DNA from: Arabidopsis thaliana | Taxonomy: Eukaryota > Streptophyta > Magnoliopsida > Brassicales > Brassicaceae | Assembly: GCF_000001735.4 (NCBI RefSeq) | Contig: NC_003074.8 | Span: forward strand, 17,739,261-17,803,260 | Length of the DNA: 64,000 nt | Direction of reading: 5' to 3' | Part shown: in pieces, positions 37,510-50,000 of the stretch | How positions within the stretch are numbered: the stretch's first letter is position 1 | Layout: each line of letters opens with the position of its first letter | Translations under genes and position numbers: made by a program | The notes under the pieces: generated by a model | What the model was told of the DNA's origin: nothing | The model's database searches: none | Seen by the model: the letters and a program-made list of their open reading frames with translations, nothing else

Positions 37510-38804
37510 TCCTACTATATTATTTTAGGAAGTACATTTTAAATGTAACCTTAATTTTTATAATTAATTACATAATAATATCATTAGAAAAATTTAATCA
37601 AAAACAAAATCCTTTAATGATGTCATTAAGGTTACCAAAATTATTTAACTACAATATTCATTTCTTAATTATAGGGCTTATTGGATCTAAAGACGGGTCA
37701 TCAAAGATTTCCTAAACTGAAGCAAAATATACCGAATATTCAAATATCTATCTGTTACCAAATTATATACAAATAAGTTCGTAAAATAATTTAATATTTT
37801 ATATACAAAATCAATTAAATCTTAATCACATAAAAATTAGCACAAAAAATAAAGTATTCAACAATTAAAAATTTATCAATTCTCTGTGATATATGAGTTT
37901 TTATACTATATTCGAATAAAGTGTAATATATATTTTCAATTTGTATTCTTTAACTAATTTAAGCTAACTAATATATTTGTTAATCTTATACCTATCAAAA
38001 TCAACTATCGTTTCTTATCTCTATAGTATTTTTGCAAGACTTTTTTGGTGGATTTGGGTAAAAGTGCATTCGGGTCATATGGTGCATTCCCATATTAAAT
38101 AAATATGGTGCACTCCTATGTTATTAGCTAAAATGTTTAGATTAGAAATCAAAGTCATATCATAAATAAAATTAATATTAATAAAATAAATGGCTTTTTG
38201 GCAAGACGGATTTGGAGGAATGGGTTTTTGGATCAACATTAAGAAAAAGTAAAATATAATTAATCCACCGTTTCAATACGGGTTAAATCTTTAATTTATT
38301 ATTTTTTAAGACTACTAATATTAAACATATCAAATCATCCTAATTTAGAAAAGATTATATAAAACCAAAAATGTTATGTGGTATGTATAATGTTACTATA
38401 TATAAAATTAAACTATAAAATATATATTAGAGAATGATACAATTTACAAAACTTTTATATATAATAAATAATTCTTAAATTTTAAAAATTACTACTTTAA
38501 AAAAAATTCACGGAACGGGTAAAGAAATTATAGAATAGGTTTTATTTTTGGAATTGAGTTATATGGTGGATGTATTTGAATCAATATTTATAAAATTCTA
38601 AAATATTATTAATATGATGTTTTAATAAGGATTAAAACTTCAGTTTTTTAACAATTGTCGCATAGATTCGTGGTATAGCGTTACTTAATAACAATTATAA
38701 ACTGAAAAATTTAAATATTTTATAAAAATAAAATTTACAAGTTTTAATATATATTAACTTTAAAATATAAATCGTCCCGCGGTATACCGCGGATTAAAAT
38801 CTAG
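37510..38804 (+). mobile_element. Non-autonomous Helitron (ATREP-like)
   Basis: The 3' end is diagnostic: a perfect 16-bp palindrome CCGCGGTATACCGCGG (38777–38792), then eight bases later CTAG (38801–38804) followed by T. The 5' end TCCTACTATATTATTTTAGG begins with TC at 37510, preceded by A, giving the A/T insertion site expected of Helitrons. Length is about 1.3 kb. A subterminal inverted pair (GTAACCTTAAT near 37545, ATTAAGGTTAC near 37625) is present. No Rep/helicase frame is visible, so it is non-autonomous. The start is less certain than the end. Confidence 0.8.
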
Positions 38805-39210
38805 TTTGCTATAAAAAAAGTAACGTAAAAATTGTTGCCAATTAGATATTACCAATAAAGAAATTTAAAATATATGGGTTGAAAAAAGAGAAGAAGATAA
38901 GAATCGTATCTTATTACAACTTGCCAATTTGCTATCGTTTCGTAACAGCTAAACAGTTCAAATAAAACGGTGTCTCGAAACACTAAATAGACAGATGTCA
39001 ATACCTCATTGGATTTAAGCATAACGCCTCGCTGCCAATTAGAATTCAGCATTCCAATTTCATTTTATTTTCTCACAAAATTCTCCAAAAAACCTAAAAG
39101 TCAAATAAATATAAAGTGAGGTCTTTTCTACGTCTCTTCAACATTCTCAGAGAAGCCGTCTTCTTCCTCCTTCAATCTCTCTCGTTCGTATCATCTGCTC
39201 TGCGATTTCA

Positions 39211-40039
39211 ATGGCGAGCCGTTGGTTGAGACCTGAGGTACTACTTCATTTTGATCTTTGATTTTCCCTAAATCGAAATCCATCGGTTGATTCTCTGTTG
39301 ACTACGTCTTATTTCTAAATCCTTAGATCTAGATTCGATTCTTGTAAGAATTAGCCTCGTGAATCAATATGATAACGTGTTTCATTGTTTTTAGGTGTAT
39401 CCTTTGTTCGCTGCTACCGGAGTTGCCGTTGGGATCTGTGCGTTTTCCTTGATCAGAAACATCACCGGAAACCCTGAAGTCAGGTCTGTTGATCCTCCTC
39501 TGATTTTGATTTTTGCTACTTCAGACCCTTTTACACAATTGATCTTATGGAATCAGGTTTTTAGATCATCATCTTTATTTTTTGAAATGGAACAAAACAA
39601 CTTAAATAGCTAGAACAGAGATGTTTTTGATTCTAAAGTTTCTTGCATTAGGGTTTGTTTTTTGATTCAGTGTATTTTAAAGGGTTTAGATTTTGGATGC
39701 AATGTGTTCTCTAAGGGTTTAAACATGAATAGATTACTGCCTAACAAACATTCTTGACTTTATCTATTTTTAGAGTTCTAAACAGAGATGTTTGGACTCT
39801 TGAAGTTTCTTGCCACTGAAATTAGGGTTTGTTTTTGGATTCAGAGTGTGGTTTCTAATGGGTTTTGTTTGTTGAATCCTTTCTTCAGATGCACCAAGGA
39901 GAACAGGGCTGCTGGAATTTTGGATAACCATGCAGAGGGAGAGAAGTATAAGGAAAATTTCCTGAGGAAGTTTGTTCGCAACAAGAAACCTGAAATCATG
40001 CCTGGACTCAACAAGTTCTTCACTGATCCTACATACTGA
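39211..40039 (+). CDS. B12D family small membrane protein (AT3G48140)
   Basis: Three exons (39211–39237, 39395–39483, 39889–40039) give 88 residues. The N-terminus MASRWLRPEVYPLFAATGVA leads into one hydrophobic segment (about residues 14–34), followed by a charged tail with NPEVR, ENRAAGILDNHAEGEKYKEN and LRKFVRNKKPEIMPGLNKFF. This matches the plant B12D family, related to the NDUFA4/MLRQ type of small inner-mitochondrial-membrane protein. The family is linked to senescence, aleurone and flooding responses; the molecular role is not settled. The gene has a CT-rich leader at 39120–39210. Confidence 0.92.
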
Positions 40040-40539
40040 AACCATCTTTGCACACCGCTTTGTCGTATTGTTTCTGGAATTGAATCTCTTTGTGATATAA
40101 AACCGCATTTGTCAATTTCACATTGTTGATGTATCCTCCAGCTGAAGACACTTGTTAATGCTGGGCTTATGTTGTCACTTTTAAGCAGAAAATTGTATGA
40201 CTTGCTTATGGCAGCATACTCTTTTAATGACCATCTCATCTGAGAGTAATAAGCACTTGATATCTTCAAATTGTCATGATTTCTTACATTGTGGTGGACA
40301 AGCACTAATTTTGAGCCAACTAAGAGTGAAAAACATTGTTCCATGAGAAAGATCAAATCCTGATGTGGCCTGAATCCATATAAAAATGCAACTTTGTAAA
40401 CGGGCATCGAAATTTCTGATCAAAGTAAATCACAGGAGCATCATCTTGATGAAATATATAACTTGGTACAAAGGTTTATAGTGTACATGATGTGAGACAT
40501 TCTCTCTCAAAGAGCTTTTGAGTATTCGGAACAGTACAG

Positions 40540-43305
40540 CTAAATAGGAAAATGCTCGAGATCCATTGAAGGAAAACCGGTTTGCGCCATTCTGATCCCT
40601 CTGAGTAAGCTCTTTGCCTTTTCTTTTTCCTGAAAAGATGAATGCAATCTCGTCACACTATCTCACTAAGTGTAATAAGTGTATCAGGATACTCAGATCC
40701 TTATAAACTAGTTAACAATGGAGAAAATTGGAGCAGAAAACTTACAGGTCCACTATAATCGAGAAGACGGGTGCAATACACTTCTGCTTCTTCGAATTTC
40801 TTGTGATTTTTAAAATGTGTGGCAAGAAAAACCAAAGCCTCAAACATGTTCGGTCCTTCTAATCCTTCAGCATCCATTCTCTCTAAATCCTTCTCGAAGT
40901 AATATGCAGCTTCTTCATTACGTCCAAGCTTCTGGTGAAGCTTTGCCAGCTGATTAAGTGCTATTCCTTCCGTGTCAGTACAGTTCACAGCTCTTTTGTA
41001 ACACTTGATGGCCTCTTCAAGCATGTAAAGCTGTTCGGTTTGATAACATTTAGCCATGGCTATCCACAACCGAGAATCATTTGGAAGAAAGAATATGGAT
41101 TTGCGAAAATAGTGAAGTGCATAGAAAGGCATCCCCATCATCTCATATGCTTGTCCTAACCCATACCAAGCTCGATAATCAGTAGGGTTTATATCAACAG
41201 CTCGTCGATATGCATCAATGGCAGCAGGCGTGTTCTTCATCTCAACATATTCATGGCCCATAAGAGTCCACGCAGATAAATACTTCTTGTTCAGTTTCAA
41301 AGCTCTCCGGAAATACATAACTGCTTTCTCATGCTGGCCTTTTAAACTGTAGTAGTTGCCAATGATGCAGCAAGACTCAGGTCTGTACTTATCAGTCAAA
41401 AACACCTTATGTGCAAGGTAACTCAGCGCAGCACATGCTTCTTTTGCATACAGAACATTAGAATACAAATCCATATCTTCTACCCGATATGGATCGTTTC
41501 TCAGAAGTTCTTCAAACATGATTTCAACCTGGTCGAATTCCCTAAGACTATACTGAGCTTTTGCAGTTTGAGCTTGGATGTAATTGCTAAAACTGAAAAT
41601 ACCTTGCAAATACTCGTACTTCGCCAAAGACTCGGTGTGCATTCTGAGTTCTTGATAAGCATTGCCAAGAAAAAACTCTTTCATCCAGTGATTGTTTAAG
41701 TTAAGGCTATTCAAGATTTCGATCGAAGTACACAGAGACTGCAGCTCTGACCAGGCACTCCAGTTCCAAGGATAACTGTTGACAGACTCCACAAGGCTGG
41801 CACGTGCAAGACTTTCATTTCCCTTTTCTTTAAGAACCACACCATACAAGTATAATCCAAAAGAGTCAATTGCTCCTGTCCTCCTCAGAGCTGATAAATC
41901 CCTCTCCAAAGATACCAGTTCACGGTTTATGGCATCACTCTTACCCAAAGGGCCTTCAAGTTCTATCATTTCTTCCTCTTTCCGTTTTTCTCCAGCCTTC
42001 ATTGAAACGATAACAAAGTTAATGACATATTATAGAGAACTATCTCTTTTGGTGTAAATAAGCGGGAGTAAAAAACAAGCTCTCAGTAAGTAATTGCCAT
42101 AAACGTTTACAGAATAGTCTTTAAACAGGACGAACAATTCCAATTAAGTTTCACTCATTTATTTACTTTTGTATATCAGTTGCATACCCTCATATCTCTT
42201 GTATCATAGAACATAACTGTGACTGGACATCAACAAAATTGTGAATCAGAGGCTCAGTCCTATAAGTTTGTAATAACGTCCATATATTGCATTTATTTGA
42301 AGGCAGCCTACTGGCCGAGGCTAAAAGAACACTCAAAAGCATTTTGGAGCCAACTTTTAAAAAGTTCATTCCATCACCCTATTCTGATAAGATATAAAAG
42401 CTCTAGCTAAATAGAAAATAGGAGATAGAGAAACAGAACATACCAGATAAAGCGCATAGTAACGCAAGAACAGTGATTTCTTGCTCACTTGGTCACGAAG
42501 CATATGGGAGGCCCGTCTATACTCTCGACAATCAAAATAGGACTTTGCTAAAAGGTAAATGTCACCATCAATCGCTTCATCTTCTTCCGGGAGAGGAGTA
42601 GCTGCTTGAGAGAAGCCAACGGAAGGTAACGGTGTTGAAATAGATTCATTGGTGCTGAACCTTCTCCGGATGCTAGAGCTTCCTCGCTGAAACCTCGTAT
42701 TCGCAGGTGTAAAATTAGACGGGTCTTGCTCTATCCCCACAAGCTGCTCTCCTGCCCTGCAATGATGAAAGCAAAGGAGATATCAAATATGGAACTGACT
42801 AATAGTTCACCACCATTGAACTACAATACGAGTACTAAAAACTGAAACTTTAACTCATAATTCACAAATTAGTGTCGAGCTCAAACATATCGAAAGATTG
42901 AACCGGAGATCAGAAGTTCCCATCGAAAGAACACATTTTTTCAATTAGTGTCGAGCTCAAACATATCATAACACAAAACCCACATGTCGAATCATCTGAA
43001 TTGGAATGTATCCAACACCAAATTCGCAACAAAAGTGAATTCGAATCAACGAATCTGCTTAACCAAATTTGTTTACAATTAGCCCAGGATACAAAAAAAT
43101 TAGTAAAACCCATAAAGGATAGTGAAAAAATCGATTTTTAATCGAACCAGAGCAGTAGCGAGCTAGAGATTGCAACAATGGGAGAGGTTGAATAAGATTA
43201 GGGTTTTGAGAAAACGAACCACTTTGCGGCGGAGTATAAACAGCGGTCGCTAAGCTGTCGAATAGCCGCACGTATTTCGTTTCGGCAACACTCTTTAGAG
43301 ACCAT
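40540..43305 (-). CDS. APC8: APC8/CDC23, TPR subunit of the anaphase-promoting complex
   Basis: Four exons (43305–43220, 42756–42444, 41996–40746, 40629–40540) give 579 residues, the length I recall for AtAPC8. The N-terminus MVSKECCRNEIRAAIRQLSDRC matches the CDC23 N-terminal domain. Exon 3 carries tandem TPRs, e.g. PESCCIIGNYYSLKGQHEKA and AWTLMGHEYVEMKNTPAAID, then AWYGLGQAYEMMGMPFYAL. The long frame seen around 43059–43511 is out of phase with the TPR frame and is not used. APC8 is part of the TPR arm of the APC/C E3 ligase that ubiquitinates cyclins and securin. It is transcribed divergently from DEL1. Site II elements lie 140–185 bp upstream. Confidence 0.95.
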
Positions 43306-43446
43306 AGCAGAAGCAGAAACTGAGAGTTTAACTTTAAGTATTCAAAAAAGAATCGAAGAATCTCTTCTTCGTCGTGGAGAGAGATTTCAGAAACATTTGC
43401 TCCCTCCATCTTAATTATTTTGAAATTTACAGAGAGATCGTGTGTA

Positions 43447-43488
43447 TTGGGCCCATTGATTAACTTTTGGGTTTCAAAATAGGCCCAT
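43447..43488 (-). promoter_or_regulatory. Site II (TGGGCC/GGCCCA) elements of the APC8 promoter
   Basis: TTGGGCCCAT at 43447–43456 (palindromic core) and GGCCCAT at 43482–43488 lie 142–183 bp before the APC8 ATG. Such elements bind TCP factors and are common in genes expressed in proliferating plant cells. Confidence 0.6.
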
Positions 43489-43509
43489 GAAACTAACATA
43501 CACACACAC

Positions 43510-44220
43510 ACAAAAACTCTTTACACAACTAATTTTAATATCATATCAATTTTGTCACTTTGTATTAATTTCTGTTAGGTATCAATGAATTATTGAAAAA
43601 GTGTAAAAATAAAATAAGAATGCAATTTTTTTTTTTTTGTTTTGTCAACAACTTTAAATTAATTGGTTTAGCTCAAATGAGTAAGACCAAAGGTATGCAA
43701 AACTATTATAGAAAAAAAAATCTTAGTTGGACAAAATAACCTTTTGTTTTGGTCAATAGAAATTTTTAATGGTAAGACTATAATTTAGTCAAAGATAGAC
43801 CCTGATTTTGCTTATGCAAGTAGTTAAACACTATCATGAATCTACCATTTTAAGGGCATTACTCTTTACAAGATTACAAATCAAAAGATTTAATCTTTCC
43901 AAAACCAAACAAACCATACCAAACCAAAAACAAATTCAGACCAAATCACTTTTAAATCCTACAAAACCAAAATCCCCTTACAACTTTACTTTTTGAGTTC
44001 AAGTAAAAAGATAGATATCCAAAATAGATCTTGTTACTATAATATTGATTGAAAATGTATTATTTTGGTTAATGTAATCTAATTTTGGAAAAGAAAAATG
44101 AAAAAGTTGAACAGAATCCTGAAAATATTGTAAGAAATTTTCTAAACCGAAAAAACAAAAAGACAAAAACCAAAAAATTGCGATCTGAACCGAGCACAAA
44201 ACCGTAAAGGTTTCAGCTTT
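43510..44220. other. APC8–DEL1 divergent intergenic region
   Basis: AT-rich DNA between two divergent cell-cycle genes (start codons about 1.08 kb apart). No ORF or repeat was recognised. Confidence 0.5.
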
Positions 44221-44277
44221 ACCAAAATTTAGAGGAGTGTGTAAATGTTACGGAGAAGGAGGAGCCAAAAAATTCAA

Positions 44278-44285
44278 ATTGGCGC
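44278..44285 (+). promoter_or_regulatory. E2F-like site upstream of DEL1
   Basis: ATTGGCGC differs from the E2F consensus TTTSSCGC at its first base and lies about 100 bp before the DEL1 ATG. From memory DEL1 transcription is controlled by E2Fb and E2Fc through E2F elements, which makes the match credible. It is based on motif and position alone. Confidence 0.45.
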
Positions 44286-44380
44286 TCAAGTATCTTGGGA
44301 AATTCCCCCTCTCTCTTTTTAGGAAATCCCTCCAAAATACAATATCAAATTCTCAATCGCAGACATCGTTTGCGTCAACC

Positions 44381-46586
44381 ATGTCAGATCTATCGCCAGA
44401 AAGATTCAAACTTGCCGTTACTTCTCCTTCTTCCATACCGGAATCTTCTTCGGCTTTACAATTACACCATTCCTATAGTCGCAAACAGAAATCTCTCGGA
44501 CTTCTTTGTACCAAGTTAGTGCCTTTTTACTAAACCCATTTTATTTATTTGTTGTTGAATTTGTTCTGATTAGTGTTCTTCGTAAACTCAGTTTCTTAGC
44601 TTTGTATAATCGAGAAGGGATTGAAATGGTTGGGCTTGATGATGCTGCCTCGAAATTAGGTATTGCCCACTTTGTGTTTGTGATTTTTATTTTCATTTCT
44701 GATTTTACATCTTAATTTGTTGATTGGGGTTTTTGGGGTTTATTTCAGGAGTGGAGAGACGAAGAATCTATGATATTGTTAATGTTCTGGAGAGTGTTGG
44801 GGTGAGACTTGTTTCTCCACTACTTTGTTTTTTTTCAGAATCCAGAAGTGTTATGTTTGCTTAATTCGAGTTTTGTCTAATTTAGGTTTTAACAAGAAGA
44901 GCAAAGAATCAGTATACGTGGAAAGGGTTTTCCGCAATTCCAGGAGCATTGAAGGAGCTACAAGTGAGTCTTTTCATTTGTTTTGTATTCGGATTCAATC
45001 CCATTCAATCCCAATTGTGAAGAAATGTAGCGATTTGATTTGCATATTCTCATAGGAAGTGTTCTTGATGTAGGAAGAGGGGGTTAAGGACACTTTTCAT
45101 CGTTTCTATGTCAATGAGAATGTTAAAGTAAGTCATTTGGATTTGGTTTCTTTTGATATACTTGTGTCTTTAGTTTGTTGTCTTCATACTTCTAATGCTT
45201 AAAGTTTCATACTTTCAGGGATCTGATGATGAGGATGATGATGAAGAGTCTTCTCAGCCTCACTCTAGTAGCCAGACTGATAGTTCAAAACCTGGTTCTC
45301 TTCCCCAATCTTCAGATCCCTCCAAAATAGGTACTGTTTCATTTTGTGCGTGTAGTACTTATTGTGTTCGGGTTTAGTGCCATTGCAAAGTAGTTAAGTG
45401 ATTTACCCTCTTGGTAACTCTATATGTGGGATATGAATTATGAGATGCAATGTAGATATCCTAACATTTTGTTGGTTGGTTATGTATGACAGATAACCGA
45501 CGAGAGAAATCTTTAGGATTGCTTACTCAGAACTTTATCAAACTCTTTATTTGCTCTGAAGTAAGTGAGAAGTTCAAAGATTCGTTTTTTGAACTAAAGA
45601 GTTATTCACTAAGTTACTAAAGATTTGTTTTTTATGTGTTCAACTGTTTAGGCTATTAGGATCATCTCCCTTGATGACGCTGCAAAATTACTGCTTGGTG
45701 ATGCCCACAATACATCAATAATGCGAAGTAATTATCTTCGTCTTGTGACCTGAAAAGTCTTTTCTTTTATGTTAACATCCTCGGTTGAGACAAATCGATC
45801 TGTGTTTGTTGACACATTGATTACTTTTATGCAGCTAAAGTGAGGCGGCTTTATGATATAGCAAATGTCTTGTCGTCAATGAATCTCATAGAGAAGGTAA
45901 GTCAAAGTTATCAATAGCTACAACAGTTGTGAACCATCTATGATTTCAAGCTGTGATTTAAGTCTTACTAGTTTCTGTATTCTCTGGTGGCAGACTCACA
46001 CCTTAGATTCTAGGAAACCAGCTTTCAAGTGGTTAGGGTACAATGGTGAGCCTACTTTCACACTGAGCAGCGATTTGTTGCAATTGGAGTCAAGAAAAAG
46101 AGCTTTCGGAACTGATATTACAAACGTCAATGTTAAGAGAAGCAAATCATCATCTTCGTCCCAAGAAAACGCTACAGAGAGAAGGCTAAAGATGAAAAAG
46201 CACTCAACACCAGAGAGTTCTTATAACAAAAGCTTTGATGTTCATGAATCAAGACATGGATCAAGAGGAGGTTACCATTTTGGACCTTTTGCACCAGGCA
46301 CTGGTACATATCCAACTGCTGGTTTAGAGGATAACTCTAGGAGAGCTTTTGATGTTGAGAATCTGGATTCTGATTACCGTCCCTCTTACCAAAACCAAGG
46401 TGCATATATTTTATTCACATCCATTTGATATCAAACTTGTCAAAATATTGCTATGAAATTAACTCTGTTTCTGAACAAATTTCAGTTTTGAAAGACCTCT
46501 TTTCCCATTACATGGATGCTTGGAAGACATGGTTCAGCGAAGTCACCCAGGAGAATCCATTACCTAATACATCACAACACCGTTAG
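44381..46586 (+). CDS. DEL1: DEL1 (E2Fe / E2L3), atypical E2F repressor
   Basis: Eleven exons (starting 44381–44514 and ending 46486–46586) sum to 1212 bases, 403 residues. There are two E2F DNA-binding domains: about 35–105 (KQKSLGLLCTNFLALYNREG, RRRIYDIVNVLESVGV) and about 168–240 (REKSLGLLTQNFIKLF, VRRLYDIANVLSSMNLIEK). They are separated by an acidic, Ser-rich linker (GSDDEDDDEESSQP). No DP-dimerisation, marked-box or Rb-binding region follows, as expected for DP-E2F-like proteins that bind DNA as monomers. Known role: represses endocycle onset, partly through the APC/C activator CCS52A2, and links to salicylate defence. The C-terminal tail (KRSKSSSSS, RRLKMKK) is basic and probably disordered. 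Confidence 0.96.
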
Positions 46587-46588
46587 AT

Positions 46589-46637
46589 CTTCTTTTTCTT
46601 CTTCTTCTTCTTCTTCTTCTTCTTCTTCTTCTTCTTC
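46589..46637 (+). repeat. (CTT)n microsatellite in the DEL1 3' UTR
   Basis: A nearly pure run of about 15 CTT/TTC triplets starting a few bases after the DEL1 stop codon. Length polymorphism among accessions is likely. Confidence 0.85.
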
Positions 46638-46639
46638 TC

Positions 46640-47029
46640 TTACCTGTGAACATCAATCATCATTCGTGTAGAGAGCTTCAAGAGTCATTTCTTTTGATCA
46701 ATGTGGTTTAGTTTCTCCACACAATTGTAACTGCAAGAATCCGACATTAATTCACAGATCGCATACCCTCTTTGCTTTCTGAAGTTTACTGTAGGCTGTA
46801 ACTTTTGTATGTTACATATAAGAGCATTCATCTTTCGCCAGTTTTTTGCTACTTTTGTATGGCATGTTGTTTTGAGAAAAACAAAAAGAAATATCATCTC
46901 ATCTTATTTTTCATTTTTTTCAAGAATTTAAAGTAGCAATACCATTTCTCTTACAGAAGGGTCTCTTGCTTTATTGGTATATTCTCATGAGTACATGTTT
47001 TAAGGAAATATCAGGAACTAGTGTTTGTC
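46640..47029. other. Convergent 3' region of DEL1 and ALDH10A9
   Basis: Holds the 3' UTRs of the two convergent genes. No other feature seen. Confidence 0.5.
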
Positions 47030-50000
47030 TCAGAGCTTGGAAGGAGGTTTGTACCATCCCCATGGTTCATCAGAGATATACTGAGTCACCTGCTTCACAC
47101 TCAAGTAGTTCTCAAGTCCCCTGCGACGAAGAAAATATGTTTCAATTCAAATTTTGTTGGTAATCTATTACGGTTTAAGTTACTATGGACACAATTCCAT
47201 CTAGTTGGAGAGTGTCTTTTTCTAATGGTTTGATAATCTTAATACTTATAGCTAACGAAAGAGACTAACCATTCTCCCAATTCACGGCCAAATCCACTGC
47301 GTTTGGTTCCACCCCATGGAGCTTGGCAGAAGCATGGCTGAGAGCAGTTGACCCACACTATTCCCGCCTGGAAAGCCTGAAACACACAATGATTACGATT
47401 CATAAAACTTTAGAGATTAAGTTCAATCATGAGGTTATTGATTGTTATTGTTGATAGTAAAAGTTAGATACACACCTTACTAACACGATCACACCGCTCC
47501 AGATCATTTGATAATACTGCGCCTGCTAATCCATATCTGCAAATACAAATAAAGTCAGGCATATGATCTAACACGTCATCAGTGGAGTTCTACTTCAAGA
47601 TAAGAAGAGAAATCTACACTCACTGAGAGTCATTTGCAAGCTGAATTGCCTCATCCTCGGTGGAGAATGTTTTCACACACAGAGCAGGACCAAAGACTTC
47701 CTCTCTCCAGATTTCCATTGAAGTAGTCACATTTGAAACAATCGCAGGTTCAACAAAGTATCCCTTCTTTAAATGCTGCAGAACATAAATAAAATATTGT
47801 AAGTGCTACGGGCTCTAGATAGTATTTGGCACATACATAGAAGATTAGTCAATATAATGTACCTCAGGACGAACTCCTCCACAAAGAACAGTTGCACCTT
47901 CATTCCTAGCGTTTGAGACAAACTTTAGAACTCTCTCGTACTGCACAGGAGGATAAATATGTAAGACTTGACTAGAAATCTTTCGTCATTAACCCAAATT
48001 GATAGATAAGAGGGTTTTGGAGGATTGAGGTGTTTATTCTTGAGAATGTCAATTCTGTTTAGCAATTTAACCTGTCCTTTACTGACAACAGGACCAAGCC
48101 TACAGCCTTCTTCAAAAGGATCTGAAATCTTAATGTTCTTGGTCCACTTTACCAGCTTGTCCAAAAACTCGTCAGCAATCCTTTCCTGACATTTCACCAG
48201 ATTCTTTCATGAAAACAACAGTACACAAGAAGTATAGTAAAGCTTCGCTATCCTACTTTTATCAAGGGTTCCCAAGGTCCTACGACAACTGATACTTATC
48301 AATCTATCCGAATTGCTGATGACCAGTCTTACAGATAAACATATACTGAAACTCTGTACCTTTGCATCGGTGGTTTCATGTAAAAGATAAGTTATATATT
48401 CTACTTGTTTTATGACTAGAGTAGCCTACATAATTATAACTTAATTTCCAAAGGTAACCTTTAATTTTACAACATATAATTGTGTTAACGGATAACACAT
48501 AACTTGTTTTATATGTGTTAACGGATAACACATAACTTGTTTTATATGTGTTAACGGATAACACATATCATGAACAGTTCGGTGCAGAATTTAAAATCAG
48601 AGGTACTGTAGATTATAGGCTCACTTACATGCACAAGAAGTCGAGATGTGGCACTACAAATCTGCCCATTCGTCCAGAAACAACCAAACATAGTCCATTC
48701 CACAGCTGTTTAGAGCAAAATATTAGTCACAAATTAAACCAGCATTTTAGAATACAAATATATAGCATAGTTTTCTTAAGGTTCCAAAAGTACCCACCTT
48801 TATCAATATCGACATCATCAAAGACAATGATAGGGCTTTTACCCCCAAGCTCCAAGGAAACTGGCTGTGGAATGAAACATAAAACAAGATTCATGTACAG
48901 ACCCCGAAAAATCATAGGTCGAATAAACAAGCCAAGATAACTACTAGTTCCAAAGGAGAGTAACAAGGACACTTAGACTTACTTTCACCAATTTGGCAGC
49001 GGAAGTCATAATGCTGCTTCCAGTTGTTGTGCTTCCAGTGAATACAATCTGGTAAAGGCTAAAATATCAATACTTCAACTAACCCATAAAAAGGAAATAA
49101 GTGCTCTATCTATAAGTGTTTGACTTTCAGGACACTGGTAGTGGTATACAAGTGATCAGACCTTGTCAACATGTGGATGCGATGCCAGTGGAGCACCTGC
49201 TTCAGTTCCTAAACCAGTCAGAATATTAAGAACACCAGGTGGTAGACCCACCTCGCGGCAAATATCAGCGAGCTCCAAACATGTCCTGGAATAAAACAGC
49301 ATCAGATTGGCGAGTTAATGAACTAATAGTTGAAGTGGCTAGCTATGATGTCAACAGAAATCAAAAACTCACAGGGAGGCCAACTCTGAAGGTTTCAGTA
49401 TAGCCGTGCACCCAGCAGCAAGTGAAGGAGCGACTTTCCAGACAGCCATCAATAACGGATAGTTCCTTGAATGCAAATATAGATTATTAGCTGCCTAATA
49501 ACATACGGTTTGTCTAAAAAGGAAGATAGAACACTTGAAGACCAATGTGATCTGAATATGTAAAATTTAAATCCGCGAACTTGACAAAGGATAATACACA
49601 ACGATCTGAGGGATCGGTTAGATTCAAATCTGTCAATGAAATATAGTACCATGGAGTAATCATGCCAACTACGCCAATGGGTTCCTTGAGAATATAACCC
49701 TTAAAAGTATCCATCGGAAGAGAAAGAGGAGTCTTCTGCTTTGCATCCAAGCCTTCAGCTAGGTCAGCATAATATTCAAAACATCCAGCAACATCATCCT
49801 GCAAAGGTTACAAGCAACCACATGTGACATATGAATCACAAAACTGCCAAATGTTCACAAAAGCAAATTGAGAATACCATGTCCCATGCTGCTTCATCTA
49901 GAGGTTTACCGCAATCAATAGCCTCAAGATTAGCTAGTTCAGACTTCCTCTCTATTACCTGGATATTTCCATTATGTTATTGCCAGGCAAAACAGCTAAC

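Noticed and set aside
39841..40407. 188-codon minus-strand frame across the B12D 3' end
   Set aside because: Antisense to the last B12D exon and its 3' UTR; no recognised domain and no splice context.
43059..43511. 150-codon minus-strand frame overlapping the start of APC8
   Set aside because: It runs in another frame than the conserved MVSKECCRNEIRAAIRQ start and crosses the APC8 donor at 43219; no homology. A shadow of exon 1 and its leader.
48483..48568. CRISPR-like array
   Set aside because: Head-to-tail units with no unique spacers, in a plant intron; an ordinary minisatellite.
48548..48940. 130-codon plus-strand frame in the ALDH10A9 region
   Set aside because: Antisense to ALDH10A9 exons containing the catalytic Glu and Cys motifs, starting in the tandem repeat.
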